NCBI RefSeq assembly: GCF_028368995.1
Contig: NZ_JAQNDL010000002.1
Location: forward strand, 1,051,724-1,115,723
Length of the DNA stretch: 64,000 nt
Origin: Nannocystis bainbridge
Lineage (GTDB): Bacteria > Myxococcota_A > Polyangia > Nannocystales > Nannocystaceae
Direction of reading: 5' to 3'
The position numbers were made by a program, and so were the translations under genes. Shown here in pieces: positions 17,640 to 28,131 of the stretch. Under the pieces are notes generated by a model. The model was not told the origin of the DNA, ran no database searches, and saw only the letters and a list, made by a program, of their open reading frames with translations. The number at the start of each line of letters is the position of its first letter. Positions within the stretch are counted from its first letter, which is position 1.

Positions 17640-19106
17640 ATGGCCGCGATCGAGATCCGCGAGGCGTTGACGTTCGACGACGTACTGCTCGTCCCGGGCT
17701 ACAGCGAGGTCCTGCCCGCGCAGGTCTCGGTACAGAGCCGGCTGACGCGCGACATCATGGTCCACATCCCGCTGGTGGCCGCGGCGATGGACACTGTCAC
17801 CGAGGCCGCGACCGCCATCTGCATGGCCCGCCACGGCGGCCTCGGCGTGATCCACAAGAACCTCACTCCCGAGCAGCAGGCTCAGGAGGTGCGCAGGGTC
17901 AAGCGCAGCGAGAGCGGCATGGTGGTCGACCCGATCACGGTCACTGCCGAGCACACCCTGCGCGAGGCCCTCGCGCTCATGCACGCGCATGGCTTCTCCG
18001 GCCTGCCCGTGGTCGAGGGCAAGCGCCCGGTCGGGATCCTCACCAGCCGCGACGTCCGCTTCGAGACCAACCTCGACCAGCCGGTCGGGCGCGTGATGAC
18101 GCGCGAGCCGATCTGCGTGCGCCAGGGCATCGCCCTCGAGGACGCGCTCGCGCTGCTGCACAAGCACCGCATCGAGAAGCTGCTGGTGGTCGACGCCGCG
18201 GGCACCGAGCTGCTCGGGCTCATCACCGTCAAGGACATCCGCAACGCCCAGACCCACCCGCACGCGATCAAGGACTCGAGCGGGCGCCTGCGCGTCGGCG
18301 CGGCCGTGGGTGTCGGGGCCGACACCGAGGTGCGCGCGCAGGCGCTCGTCCATGCCGGCGTCGACGTGCTCGTCGTCGATACCGCGCACGGCCACTCGAA
18401 GGGCGTGCTCGACACACTGCGCGGGGTCCGGGCCAGCTTCCCGGGCCTGCAGATCATCGCCGGCAACGTCGCCACCCCGCAGGGCTACCGCGCGCTGGTC
18501 GAGGCCGGCGCCGACGCGGTGAAGATCGGGATCGGCCCCGGCTCGATCTGCACCACCCGCGTGATCGCGGGCGTCGGCGTGCCGCAGATCTCCGCCATCC
18601 TCGAGGCCGCCGAGGAGGCCAAGAAGCTCGGCGCGCCGATCATCGCCGACGGCGGCATCAAGTACTCCGGCGACGTCGTCAAGGCGCTGGCCGCCGGCGC
18701 CGACACGGTGATGATCGGCTCGCTGTTCGCCGGCACCGACGAGGCGCCCGGCGAGCTCGTGCTCTACCAGGGCCGCAGCTACAAGGTCTACCGCGGCATG
18801 GGCTCGCTCGGGGCGATGAAGGCCGGCAGCAAGGACCGTTACTTCCAGGGCAGCGTGTCCGACGAGCGCAAGCTGGTGCCCGAGGGCATCGAGGGTCGCG
18901 TGCCGCACCGCGGGCCGCTGGCCGAGAGCCTCTACCAGATCGTCGGCGGCATCCGCTCGGGCATGGGCTACTGCGGCGCCGCCACCCTCGAGGCGCTGCG
19001 CGAGGGCTCGGTGTTCCGCAAGATCACCGCGCAGGGCCTCCGCGAGAGTCACGTGCACGACGTCATCATCACCAAGGAAGCCCCGAACTATCGGGTGGAC
19101 GGATAA
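17640..19106 (+). CDS. guaB: Inosine-5'-monophosphate dehydrogenase
   Basis: 488 residues, the usual bacterial length, starting at the ATG at 17640 after a GGGAG ribosome binding site. It oxidises IMP to XMP with NAD+, the committed step to GMP. The N-terminal EALTFDDVLLVPGYS is a family signature. Two CBS domains lie at about residues 94-200 (SGLPVVEGKRPVGILTSRD, KLLVVDAAGTELLGLI). The catalytic loop has GPGSICTTR with nucleophile Cys304, and the flap and C-terminus (GMGSLGAMKAGS, EGRVPHRGPL) are conserved. Only 6 nt separate it from guaA, so the two form the classic guaBA operon. No purine riboswitch or operator is evident upstream. Confidence 0.98.
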   Translation: MAAIEIREALTFDDVLLVPGYSEVLPAQVSVQSRLTRDIMVHIPLVAAAMDTVTEAATAICMARHGGLGVIHKNLTPEQQAQEVRRVKRSESGMVVDPITVTAEHTLREALALMHAHGFSGLPVVEGKRPVGILTSRDVRFETNLDQPVGRVMTREPICVRQGIALEDALALLHKHRIEKLLVVDAAGTELLGLITVKDIRNAQTHPHAIKDSSGRLRVGAAVGVGADTEVRAQALVHAGVDVLVVDTAHGHSKGVLDTLRGVRASFPGLQIIAGNVATPQGYRALVEAGADAVKIGIGPGSICTTRVIAGVGVPQISAILEAAEEAKKLGAPIIADGGIKYSGDVVKALAAGADTVMIGSLFAGTDEAPGELVLYQGRSYKVYRGMGSLGAMKAGSKDRYFQGSVSDERKLVPEGIEGRVPHRGPLAESLYQIVGGIRSGMGYCGAATLEALREGSVFRKITAQGLRESHVHDVIITKEAPNYRVDG

Positions 19107-19112
19107 CCGCGT

Positions 19113-20657
<1,545 letters not shown>

Positions 20658-20702
20658 CGCCCGGTGGCCGCGGGCCGGCCGCTCGGCTATCGTGGTCCGA
20701 CC

Positions 20703-21830
20703 ATGCGCGTCCCTCATGACGACGGTCCGCCGCCGCCTCCGCGGTCACCCAAGGGTCGCAAGCGGCCGGGCGGGCCGGCACCCGAGGCTGGCGCATCGGA
20801 CATGTCGCAAGAGCCAGCTCGCGCCGCGCTCTCGCCGGTCAGCGCGGAGGCGGGCGAGGGCGTGTCGCTGCGGCCGCAGAGCCTGGCCGAGTACGTCGGT
20901 CAGGCCGCGCTCAAGCGCAAGCTCGAAGTGTTCGTCCGCGCCGCCCGCGGGCGCGACGAGCCGCTCGACCACACCCTGCTGCACGGCCCGCCCGGCCTCG
21001 GCAAGACGACGATGGCGCACATCCTGGCCCACGAGCTCGGCGTGCGCCTGCACCTGACCTCGGGGCCAGCCATCGAGCACAAGGGCGTGCTCGCCGGCCA
21101 CCTCACCGCCCTGGGCCCGCGCGACGTGCTGTTCATCGACGAGATCCACCGGCTCGCGCCGACGGTCGAGGAGAGCCTCTACTCGGCCATGGAGGACGGG
21201 CGCATCGACCTGCCGGTCGGCGAGGGCAACCGCGCGCGCACGATCGGCTTCGAGCTGGCCCCGTTTACCCTCATCGGCGCGACCACCCGCACCGCGCTGT
21301 TGAGCGGGCCGCTGCGCGACCGGTTCCAGATCATCGAGGCGATCGAGTTCTACGGCGACGACGAGCTGGCCGCGATCGTGTGCCGCACCGCGTCGATCCT
21401 CGGCATCCTGGTCAGCGGCGCCGCGGCGCTCGAGATCGGCCGGCGCTCGCGCGGCACCCCGCGGATCGCCAACCGCCTGATCCGTCGCGTCCGCGATTTC
21501 GCCCAGGTCCGGGGCGCGCGCTCGATCGAGCTCGCCGACGCGACCGCGTCGCTGCTCGAGCTCGGGATCGACAGCGAGGGCCTCGACATGCTCGACCGGC
21601 GCTTGATGACGATGATCGTCGAGAATTTCCGCGGCGGCCCGGTCGGCGTCGACGCCGTCGCGGCCAGCCTCGGCGAGCCGCGTGACACCCTCGAGAGCGT
21701 GGTCGAGCCGTTCCTGCTGCAGCGCGGCTTCTTGCTCCGCACGTCACGCGGGCGCGTCGCCACCCTCAAGGCCGCGCGTCACCTCGGCCTCGAGCTCCCG
21801 CCCGGTTGGCAGGGCGCGCTCGATCTGTAG
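20703..21830 (+). CDS. ruvB: Holliday junction branch-migration helicase RuvB
   Basis: 375 residues from the ATG at 20703. RuvB is the AAA+ motor that, with RuvA, moves Holliday junctions. Visible: RPQSLAEYVGQ at the domain start, Walker A GPPGLGKTT, Walker B LFIDEIHRL, sensor region IGATTRTALLSGPLRDRF, and the C-terminal winged helix ending RVATLKAARHLGL. The first 45 or so residues are a Pro/Gly-rich extension, longer than usual, containing ASDMSQEP from a 14-nt repeat (20798-20820). ruvA and ruvC are not nearby. It follows guaA by 45 nt on the same strand. Confidence 0.97.
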   Translation: MRVPHDDGPPPPPRSPKGRKRPGGPAPEAGASDMSQEPARAALSPVSAEAGEGVSLRPQSLAEYVGQAALKRKLEVFVRAARGRDEPLDHTLLHGPPGLGKTTMAHILAHELGVRLHLTSGPAIEHKGVLAGHLTALGPRDVLFIDEIHRLAPTVEESLYSAMEDGRIDLPVGEGNRARTIGFELAPFTLIGATTRTALLSGPLRDRFQIIEAIEFYGDDELAAIVCRTASILGILVSGAAALEIGRRSRGTPRIANRLIRRVRDFAQVRGARSIELADATASLLELGIDSEGLDMLDRRLMTMIVENFRGGPVGVDAVAASLGEPRDTLESVVEPFLLQRGFLLRTSRGRVATLKAARHLGLELPPGWQGALDL

Positions 21831-21951
21831 GCACGGCGCTCGTCGGCGAGCCGCGGCACGAAGCACGGTTCGTGTCGCAAGAGACATCGCAGCGTTCGCC
21901 GTCGCGCGCCTCTGACCGCCATGTAGGGGCTGGTCTCGCCACGCGCTCACA

Positions 21952-23534
21952 ATGGGTCTGAGCGCCCCCAGCGCCGCGCCACGTGTTATTTTGGCGAGCG
22001 AGTGGGTGGGGACCGGCATCACCGGCCTCACGAGCGAGGGCACGGTCGCCACGAGCGACGACTCCGAGACCGGAGAGACGCAGGGCTCGGGCTCGGCGAC
22101 CGCGAGCGGGACGACGGCGCCGACCACCGGCACGCCGACTTCGACCACGCGGGCACCACCGGTAACCTGACCGATGGGACATCCGAGAGCACGAGCCCAG
22201 GCACGACTCAGGGCGTCACCGACAGCACGACGACCACCGGGCTGCCGCCGGGCGTGTGCGGCGACGGCGTGCTCAACCCCGGCGAGGGGTGCGACGACGG
22301 CCCGAACAACGGCCCCGACGCCGCGTGCAGCGAGGAGTGCATCCTCAACAGCTGCGGCGACGGCACGGTCGATCCGGGCGAGACCTGCGACCTCGGGCCC
22401 GACAACGGCCCCGACAACGGCTGCTCGGAGACCTGCGACATCCTGCCGACCGCGTGCGGCAATCAGGAGGCCGAGGCCGAGCTGATCCCGAAGCCGGTCG
22501 ACATCATCATCATGATCGACAACTCGGGCAGCATGGGTAACGAGATCGTCGGCGTTCAGGACAACATCAACGTCAACTTCGCCCAGATCATCGAGGGCAG
22601 CGGCCTCGACTACCGCGTGATCATGGTGTCTCGCTTCGGCAACGACAGCGCCGAGAGCGTGTGCATCGAGGCGCCGCTCGGCGGGATCCCGCAAGGCGGC
22701 TGTAACAACCCGCCTGCCCAGCCGATCAACGGCGAGCGGTTCTTCCACTATAGCGTGGAGGTCGGCAGCCACAACTCGTGGTGCCGCCTGCTGCAGACGC
22801 TGAACGGCAACACCAAGGACGAGTTCAACCTCGCGCCGATGGGCTGGCAGGAGTGGCTGCGCCCCGACGCGTTCAAGGTGTTCCTCGAGCTGACCGACGA
22901 CGGCGTCGAGTGCTCGTACAACAACATCAGCTACGACGACAACAACAACGTCAACAGCGGCCTGACGGCGGCCACCAAGTTCGACGAGCGGCTCATCACC
23001 GTGGCGCCGCAGCACTTCGGGGCCTCGATCGAGGCCCGTAACTACAAGTGGTACAGCATCGTCGGGATGGCCTACAACAACCCGCCGGAGCAGCCGTACT
23101 CGGACATGGACGCGATCGTGACCGGCAAGTGCCCGACGGCCGCCGACAACGGGACCGGCTACCAAACGCTGAGCAACATGACCGGCGCGCTGCGCTTCCC
23201 GCTGTGCGACACGAGCAAGTACGACGTGGTGTTCCAGGCCATCGCCAACGGCGTGGTCGCCGACGCCAAGATCGCCTGCGACTTCGAGATCCCGCCGCCG
23301 CCCGAGGGCAAGACGCTCGACGAGGACTCGATCGTCGTCGAGTTCACGCCCTCCGGTCAGATGAACCCGCTGCTGCTCGGCAAGGTGCCTGGGCTCGATC
23401 AGTGCGACCCGATGTCGTTCTACGTCGAGGGCGGCAAGGTCATCCTGTGCCCCGACGCGTGCACCCTGGCGCAGGACGACAAGGACGCGACCCTCAAGGT
23501 CGAGTTCACCTGCGACCCGCTGATGCCGCTGTGA
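21952..23534 (+). CDS. VWA-domain surface protein with apparent frameshift in the N-terminal linker
   Basis: From about 22150 to 23534 one frame encodes a Ser/Thr linker, two Cys-rich CGDGVLNPGEGCDDG-type repeats (DUF4215 style) and a VWA domain with a MIDAS motif (IIIMIDNSGSMGNE) and many Cys. Upstream, the Ser/Thr-rich linker continues in a different frame (from 21952, ending SASGTTAPTTGTPTST), so one nucleotide appears to be missing near 22145. Neither frame provides a signal peptide or lipobox, which all similar proteins here have. Either this copy is decaying or the assembly has an error. If intact it would be an exported metal-ion-dependent adhesion-type protein. It converges on dapF with a 3-nt gap. 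Confidence 0.7.
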
Positions 23535-23537
23535 GCG

Positions 23538-24380
23538 TCACGCGGCGGGCGAGGCCGCGTGCAATTCGACCTCGCCGACGAAGGCGACCCGCGCCGGACC
23601 GGTCATCGTGATCGAGCCGCCGGCGCGGTCCTGTCGCAGCACCAGCGGGCCGCCCGGCAAGCGCATGACGACGTCGCGGGCGTAGGACGCGAGCCCCTCG
23701 GCGATCGCGGCGGCCAGGGTGGCGCACGCCCCGGTCCCGCAGGCGGAGGTGATCCCGCAACCGCGCTCCCACACCCACAAGGTGACGCTGCCATCCGGCT
23801 CGAGGCGCGCGAACTCGACGTTGGTGCGGCCCGGGAACTGCGAGTCGCGCTCGACGAGCGGGCCTTCAGTGCGCGCGAGGGCCTCGGGATCGTCAGCGCT
23901 CACGAACGCGATCGCGTGCGGGTTGCCCATCGACACCGCCGCGAACGAGCGCCCGCCGACGCGGCGCGGGCCGAGCAGGTCGGGCGGACCCATGTCGATC
24001 GCAACCTGCCCCGAAGGACATGTCCCGGGGTGGAACTCGCGGACCGAGCACGGCCTGGGACCGGCGTCGGTGTCGATCACGAGCTCGCGCGCGGCCCCGG
24101 CGACGACCAGGGCGACGCAGCGGAGACCGTTGCCGCACATCTCGGGGCGCGAGCCGTCGTGGTTGACGACGATCATGGTCGCCGCGGCCTCGGGGCTGCA
24201 CGGCGGACCGACCACCAGGATCCCGTCACCGCCGACGCCGAAGCGACGATCGCAGAGGGCAGGGGCCGCGTCGCGCAGTCTGGTCACCAGAGCGTCAACG
24301 ACCGCCGGGGAAGCATCCCGGCGGTCGATCAGCAGGAAATCATTGCCGAGGCCCTCGACCTTGGCGAAGCGCACCAGCAT
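23538..24380 (-). CDS. dapF: Diaminopimelate epimerase
   Basis: 280 residues. It converts LL- to meso-diaminopimelate for lysine and peptidoglycan. Both active-site Cys are present: Cys82 in EMCGNGLRC and Cys214 in SACGTGACA. Other signatures are GLGNDFLLID at the N-terminus and SMGNPHAIAFV. A 14-nt repeat pair (24002-24033) encodes FHPGTCPSGQV at about residues 116-126, just before the conserved strand VAIDMG, in a place where other DapF proteins have a short turn. It is the last gene of pgk-tpiA-secG-dapF, 3 nt after secG. Confidence 0.97.
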   Translation of the reverse strand: MLVRFAKVEGLGNDFLLIDRRDASPAVVDALVTRLRDAAPALCDRRFGVGGDGILVVGPPCSPEAAATMIVVNHDGSRPEMCGNGLRCVALVVAGAARELVIDTDAGPRPCSVREFHPGTCPSGQVAIDMGPPDLLGPRRVGGRSFAAVSMGNPHAIAFVSADDPEALARTEGPLVERDSQFPGRTNVEFARLEPDGSVTLWVWERGCGITSACGTGACATLAAAIAEGLASYARDVVMRLPGGPLVLRQDRAGGSITMTGPARVAFVGEVELHAASPAA

Positions 24381-24383
24381 CGC

Positions 24384-25139
24384 TCAGAGCTCGGGCGCCG
24401 GCGTCGGGGCAGGAGCCTCGGCGGCGGGCTCGTCACCGGCCGGAGCGGCCTCCGGGGCGGGCTTGGGCTTGCGGGGCGCCTTGGGGGCGGCCTTCTTGGG
24501 CGCCGGGGCGGCCGGAGTGCCCGACTCGGCGGGCGCAGCGGGGGTGGGGTCCGCATCCGCTGCGGGAGCCGGCTCGGCCGGAGCAGTCGCGGGGGCCGCA
24601 GCGCCGGGGTCGGCCGCAGCCGGGGTGCCGGTGTCGGCCGCGGCCGCGCCGGAGTCGGCCGCCGGGGTCGGCTCGGCCGCGGCACCGGAATCGGCCGCGG
24701 GAGCGTCCTCGGGCGGCGCTGCCGGCTCCTCGGCGGCCGGCGGGGTCACGGGCTCGGTGGGCACCGGCTCACCAGCGGGCGCCGCGTAGGCCTCGAGGTT
24801 GACCGGGTTGGGTCCGATCGCCTCCCAGTTGACCTCTCCGGAGGCGTCTTCCTCTGCGGGCGCGGTCTCCTCGCTGCGCTCTTGCAGGCGCTGCGAGCCG
24901 GAGTGGCTGCCGGCGTACGCGAGGAACATCGCGAAGACCATGAAGCTCCCCGCGCAAAACTGCGTAACCTTTGCCAAAACGTCGGAGCTGCCGCCGCCGC
25001 CGAAGACGCTCTGGCTGGCCCCGCCGCCGAGCGCCGTGCCCATGCCGCCGCGCCCTGCTTGCAGCAGGATGACCAGCACCATGAACAGGCAGACCAGGAT
25101 GTAGATGACCGAGATGATGGTGACGATGATCTCGAACAT
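24384..25139 (-). CDS. secG: SecG preprotein translocase subunit with long Ala/Pro tail
   Basis: 251 residues, against about 75-130 in most bacteria. Residues 1-80 are typical SecG: helix 1 (FEIIVTIISVIYILVCLFMV), the loop LLQAGRGGMGTALGGG, then helix 2 (SFMVFAMFLAYAGS). SecG assists SecYEG-dependent export by helping SecA cycling. The remaining 170 residues are almost only Ala, Pro, Glu, Gly and Thr with a basic KKAAPKAPRKPKP patch near the end; this resembles the Ala/Pro tails seen in other myxobacterial and deltaproteobacterial SecG proteins. It lies 12 nt after tpiA, the common tpiA-secG order. Confidence 0.95.
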   Translation of the reverse strand: MFEIIVTIISVIYILVCLFMVLVILLQAGRGGMGTALGGGASQSVFGGGGSSDVLAKVTQFCAGSFMVFAMFLAYAGSHSGSQRLQERSEETAPAEEDASGEVNWEAIGPNPVNLEAYAAPAGEPVPTEPVTPPAAEEPAAPPEDAPAADSGAAAEPTPAADSGAAAADTGTPAAADPGAAAPATAPAEPAPAADADPTPAAPAESGTPAAPAPKKAAPKAPRKPKPAPEAAPAGDEPAAEAPAPTPAPEL

Positions 25140-25151
25140 GGGGGACTCGGT

Positions 25152-25943
25152 TCAGCTGGCCTCGGCGACGAGCCGGACGATCTGCAGGAAGGCTTCGGCC
25201 TCGAGCGAGGCACCGCCGACGAGGAATCCGTCGACGTCGCCCGCGGCCATCAGTCCGGCCGCGTTGCCGGGCTTCACACTACCACCGTACAGGATCGATC
25301 TGTCGGCGCCCGTCGCGCCATGATGCTCGGTGAGCCAGGACCGGATCCGCTTGTGCATCGCGCCGACGTCGCGGGCACTGGCGGTCTTGCCGGTGCCGAT
25401 CGCCCAGACCGGCTCGTAAGCGAGGATGAGGCGGTCCTGAAACAGCTCAGGATCGACTTCAGCGAGTGAGGCCGAAAGCTGCGAAATCACGAAGTTTTCG
25501 TGCTCGCCGCTCTCGCGCACCTCGAGCCCCTCTCCGACGCACAGCACGACCCGCAAGCCGGCCTGCAGGGCGCACTGGACCTTGCGAGCGATGAGCGCGT
25601 CGTCCTCGCGGAAGTGGGTCCGGCGCTCGGAGTGACCGAGGATCGCCCCGTGCGCGCCGACATCGGCGAGCTGGCCCGGGCCGACCTCGCCGGTGAAGGC
25701 ACCCTCTTCCTGGGCGGCGCAGTTCTGGCCGAACAGGTAGAGCGGCCCGGCCGGGCGGCTCCACGGGGCGAGGGCGTCCAGGGCCACCAACGTCGGCGCG
25801 ACGCCGATCTTGGTGCGCACCGGGCCCTCGAGCAGCTCGGCCGGGATGCCCTCGACGATATCCGTCGCCAGCAGCTCCGCGGTGCCGCGAAACAGGTTCT
25901 GCTTCCAGTTGCCGATCGTCCAGCGAACTCGTGCCACGTTCAC
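25152..25943 (-). CDS. tpiA: Triosephosphate isomerase
   Basis: 263 residues from the GTG at 25943, which overlaps the pgk stop in a GTGA arrangement, so translation is probably coupled. It interconverts dihydroxyacetone phosphate and glyceraldehyde 3-phosphate. Catalytic residues are visible: Asn12 and Lys14 in GNWKQN, His104 in ILGHSERR and Glu177 in AYEPVWAIGTG. The phosphate-binding YGGSVKPGNA near the C-terminus is intact. Start choice: the next in-frame upstream codons run into pgk. Confidence 0.97.
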   Translation of the reverse strand: MNVARVRWTIGNWKQNLFRGTAELLATDIVEGIPAELLEGPVRTKIGVAPTLVALDALAPWSRPAGPLYLFGQNCAAQEEGAFTGEVGPGQLADVGAHGAILGHSERRTHFREDDALIARKVQCALQAGLRVVLCVGEGLEVRESGEHENFVISQLSASLAEVDPELFQDRLILAYEPVWAIGTGKTASARDVGAMHKRIRSWLTEHHGATGADRSILYGGSVKPGNAAGLMAAGDVDGFLVGGASLEAEAFLQIVRLVAEAS

Positions 25944-27169
25944 GCGCTCCGGCCGGTGAGCAGGACCTCGAGGCCCGGCAAGCTGCCGGACTCGATCATC
26001 TCCAGCGAGGCGCCGCCGCCGGTGGAGATGTGACTGATCTTGTCGGCCGCCCCGCTGTCCTGCAGGGCCGCGACGCTGTCGCCGCCGCCGACCACGGTAA
26101 AGCCGCCGCAATCGGCAACCGCCCGCGCGACCGCGAGGGTGCCGTCGGCGAAGGCCGAGTTCTCGAACAGCCCCATCGGCCCGTTCCAGAACACCATCTT
26201 GGCGCCGAGGAGGGCCGTGCGGAACCGCGCCGCGGTCGCAGGGCCGATATCGAGGGCCATCTCGCCGTCGCCGAGCTTGTCGCTCTCGACCTGGATGACG
26301 CGGGCAGAAGTGGCCTTGGTGCCAGCGCCGACGCGCAGGTCGGTCGGCAGCAGCACCCGGACATCGCGGGCCTTGGCGCGGGTCACGAGGCTCTTGCAGT
26401 CGGCGAACCGGTCGGGCTCGTGCAGCGACGCGCCCACGTCCACGCCGGTGGAGGCGAGGAAGGTGTTGGCCATCGCCCCGCCGATCAGGATGCTGTCTCC
26501 CGGGCGCAGGCGATCGAGGGTCGCCAGCAGGACCGGCAGCTTGTCGCTGACCTTGGCGCCGCCGACGACCATCACGAACGGGTGCTCGGGGTGGTGAATC
26601 ACGCGGCCGAGCGCCTCGACCTCGGCAGCCAGCAGCAGGCCCGCGGCCTTGTCGGCGAGCAGGCCGGGCACGCCGACGATCGACGCGTGGGCCCGGTGCG
26701 ACGCGCCGAAGGCGTCGTTGACGTAGGCGTCAGCCAGCGAGGCGAGCGCCTGGGCGAACGCCGGGTCGTTGCGCGTCTCGCCCGGGTGCCAGCGGAGGTT
26801 CTCGAGCAGCACGATCTGCCCGCTGCGCGTGTCGTGCACCAGCTTGGTGACGCCGTCGCCGATGACCTCGTCGGGCAGCCGAACCTCGCACTCGAGCAGC
26901 TCGGCGAGGCGAGCGCCGACCGGCTCCATCGAGTACTTCGGGTCAGGTGCGCCGTCGGGCCGACCGAGGTGCGAGCCGAGGATGAGCCGGGCGCCGCGCT
27001 CCTGCAGCTTGCGAAGGGTGGGCAGCGTGGCCCGGATCCGGGTGTCGTCGCGGACCTGGCCGTCCTTCAGCGGGACGTTGAAGTCGACGCGAACGAACAC
27101 CCGACGGTTGCCGACGTCGAGACGATCGATCGTGTTGAGCGCGAGCGGGGCGTCTGCGGTAGTCGCCAT
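25940..27169 (-). CDS. pgk: Phosphoglycerate kinase
   Basis: 409 residues from the ATG at 27169 (MATTADAPLALNTID); an ATG 36 nt upstream would add a non-conserved leader. It transfers the acyl phosphate of 1,3-bisphosphoglycerate to ADP. Signatures: RVFVRVDFNVPLKDG near the N-terminus, HLGRPDG, the ATP-site KVSDKLPVL, and the C-terminal GGGDSVAAL and STGGGASLEMIESG. It heads the reverse operon pgk-tpiA-secG-dapF, linking lower glycolysis with export and wall synthesis; a gap gene is not in the window. Confidence 0.97.
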   Translation of the reverse strand: MATTADAPLALNTIDRLDVGNRRVFVRVDFNVPLKDGQVRDDTRIRATLPTLRKLQERGARLILGSHLGRPDGAPDPKYSMEPVGARLAELLECEVRLPDEVIGDGVTKLVHDTRSGQIVLLENLRWHPGETRNDPAFAQALASLADAYVNDAFGASHRAHASIVGVPGLLADKAAGLLLAAEVEALGRVIHHPEHPFVMVVGGAKVSDKLPVLLATLDRLRPGDSILIGGAMANTFLASTGVDVGASLHEPDRFADCKSLVTRAKARDVRVLLPTDLRVGAGTKATSARVIQVESDKLGDGEMALDIGPATAARFRTALLGAKMVFWNGPMGLFENSAFADGTLAVARAVADCGGFTVVGGGDSVAALQDSGAADKISHISTGGGASLEMIESGSLPGLEVLLTGRSA

Positions 27170-27290
27170 GGCGGACCCATACCGACCCTCCGCAGGCAAG
27201 TCCACGCCGACACGCGTGAGTTCTCAGGGCGCCGTCAGGGGCCAGGCGGACGACGGCCCCGACATGCGAACGAAAATGCGTCGGGCCCGC

Positions 27291-27509
27291 TCACTCGGCG
27301 GCCCAGCGAGCATCCGTCGCCTCGCGGACCTGACGAAGATCGTGGCTGACGAGCTCGAGCAGCTCCGACGACAGCGCGACGATCTGCTCGGGGGTGTAGC
27401 CTTGCTCCCGCATCTGGCGGAACAAAGAGCGGGCCAGGATGCTGAGGGCGCGGCGATTGTCGGCGCGGGATGCCCCCTCGGGCGACGGAACTTGAGCGAC
27501 TGGAATCAT
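27291..27509 (-). CDS. Small hypothetical helical protein
   Basis: 72 residues from the ATG at 27509 (MIPVAQVPSPEG). A short Pro-rich start leads to a well-formed helical region (LARSLFRQMREQGYTPEQIVALSSELLELVSHDLRQV). No signal peptide or known motif is seen. The frame continues upstream without sense, so the ATG is favoured. Its helix with YTPEQIVALSSELL looks like a real folded protein rather than a shadow. Function unknown; it lies alone between pgk and the PilZ gene. Confidence 0.6.
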   Translation of the reverse strand: MIPVAQVPSPEGASRADNRRALSILARSLFRQMREQGYTPEQIVALSSELLELVSHDLRQVREATDARWAAE

Positions 27510-27650
27510 GCGGCGTCCTTCTCGGCCAGGCCCCCTGCAAGCCTCGGGCGGGGTCCGGAGCATATGCCGCCAGCGCGAAAGAAGAGTCAATATTGGCGCA
27601 CGGTTAGGCGAGTCACGACCCGCGGGCCGAAGCGCGGTCTCGCAGCCCAT

Positions 27651-27711
27651 GTGCACCTGGATGCACGCCGAATGCCACCGCGTGCTCCTCGGCGCGTGCA
27701 CCTCGGTGCAC
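27651..27711. promoter_or_regulatory. Pair of GTGCAC-based 16-bp inverted repeats, possible operator
   Basis: GTGCACCTGGATGCAC (27651-27666) and GTGCACCTCGGTGCAC (27696-27711) are two near-identical palindromes 45 nt apart, in the 245-nt gap between the small helical gene and the PilZ gene. Each is a pair of GTGCAC hexamers with a 4-nt spacer, similar in plan to the 14-nt repeat but with a different core and spacing. The PilZ gene ends here and the small gene starts to the left, so the site could act on the latter. Confidence 0.5.
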
Positions 27712-27754
27712 AGCGCGTCACGATCTGCACCCCGCGCGTGGGCGCGCCGGGCGA

Positions 27755-28117
27755 TCAGTTGGCAGCCGGCGTCGGCAGGTTGATCTGGCCGAACAGGATC
27801 TTGAGCAGCACATCGAACCGCTGCCACACGTCGGGCGTCGGCTGCGAGAACGCGACCCCGACCTGGTACTTCCCCTCGGTCGGGGTCAACCACAGCACCT
27901 GCCCGAGCAGCGGCAGAGGCTCGCTCATGCCCCACTCGAAGACGAGCCGCAGGTGCGCGGTGACGTTGATGCCCGCGCCGACCGGATCGCCGATGACGCA
28001 GCACAGGCCCGCCTCGGTGATGTCCCGGATCCGCCCGGAGATCCGCGAGCGACCGGTGTCGAGCTCGACGGCGAGGTCACAGACAAAGCGATCGTTGGCG
28101 GGCCGCGCGGCGCTCAC
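27755..28117 (-). CDS. PilZ-domain-like protein
   Basis: 120 residues. The fold pattern is that of PilZ: an N-terminal basic segment, then GRIRDITEAGLCC, which fits the second c-di-GMP motif (D/N-x-S/T-x-x-G), followed by beta strands (LRLVFEWG, GQVLWLTPTEGKYQVGVAFSQ). The first motif, RxxxR before the barrel, is not clearly present (NDRFVCDLAVEL), so c-di-GMP binding is uncertain. Short single-domain PilZ proteins of this kind are frequent in myxobacteria and often tune motility or polysaccharide output. It lies 14 nt downstream of the small secreted-protein pair and may be co-transcribed. Confidence 0.7.
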   Translation of the reverse strand: MSAARPANDRFVCDLAVELDTGRSRISGRIRDITEAGLCCVIGDPVGAGINVTAHLRLVFEWGMSEPLPLLGQVLWLTPTEGKYQVGVAFSQPTPDVWQRFDVLLKILFGQINLPTPAAN

Positions 28118-28131
28118 GACCGCGGAGCTTA

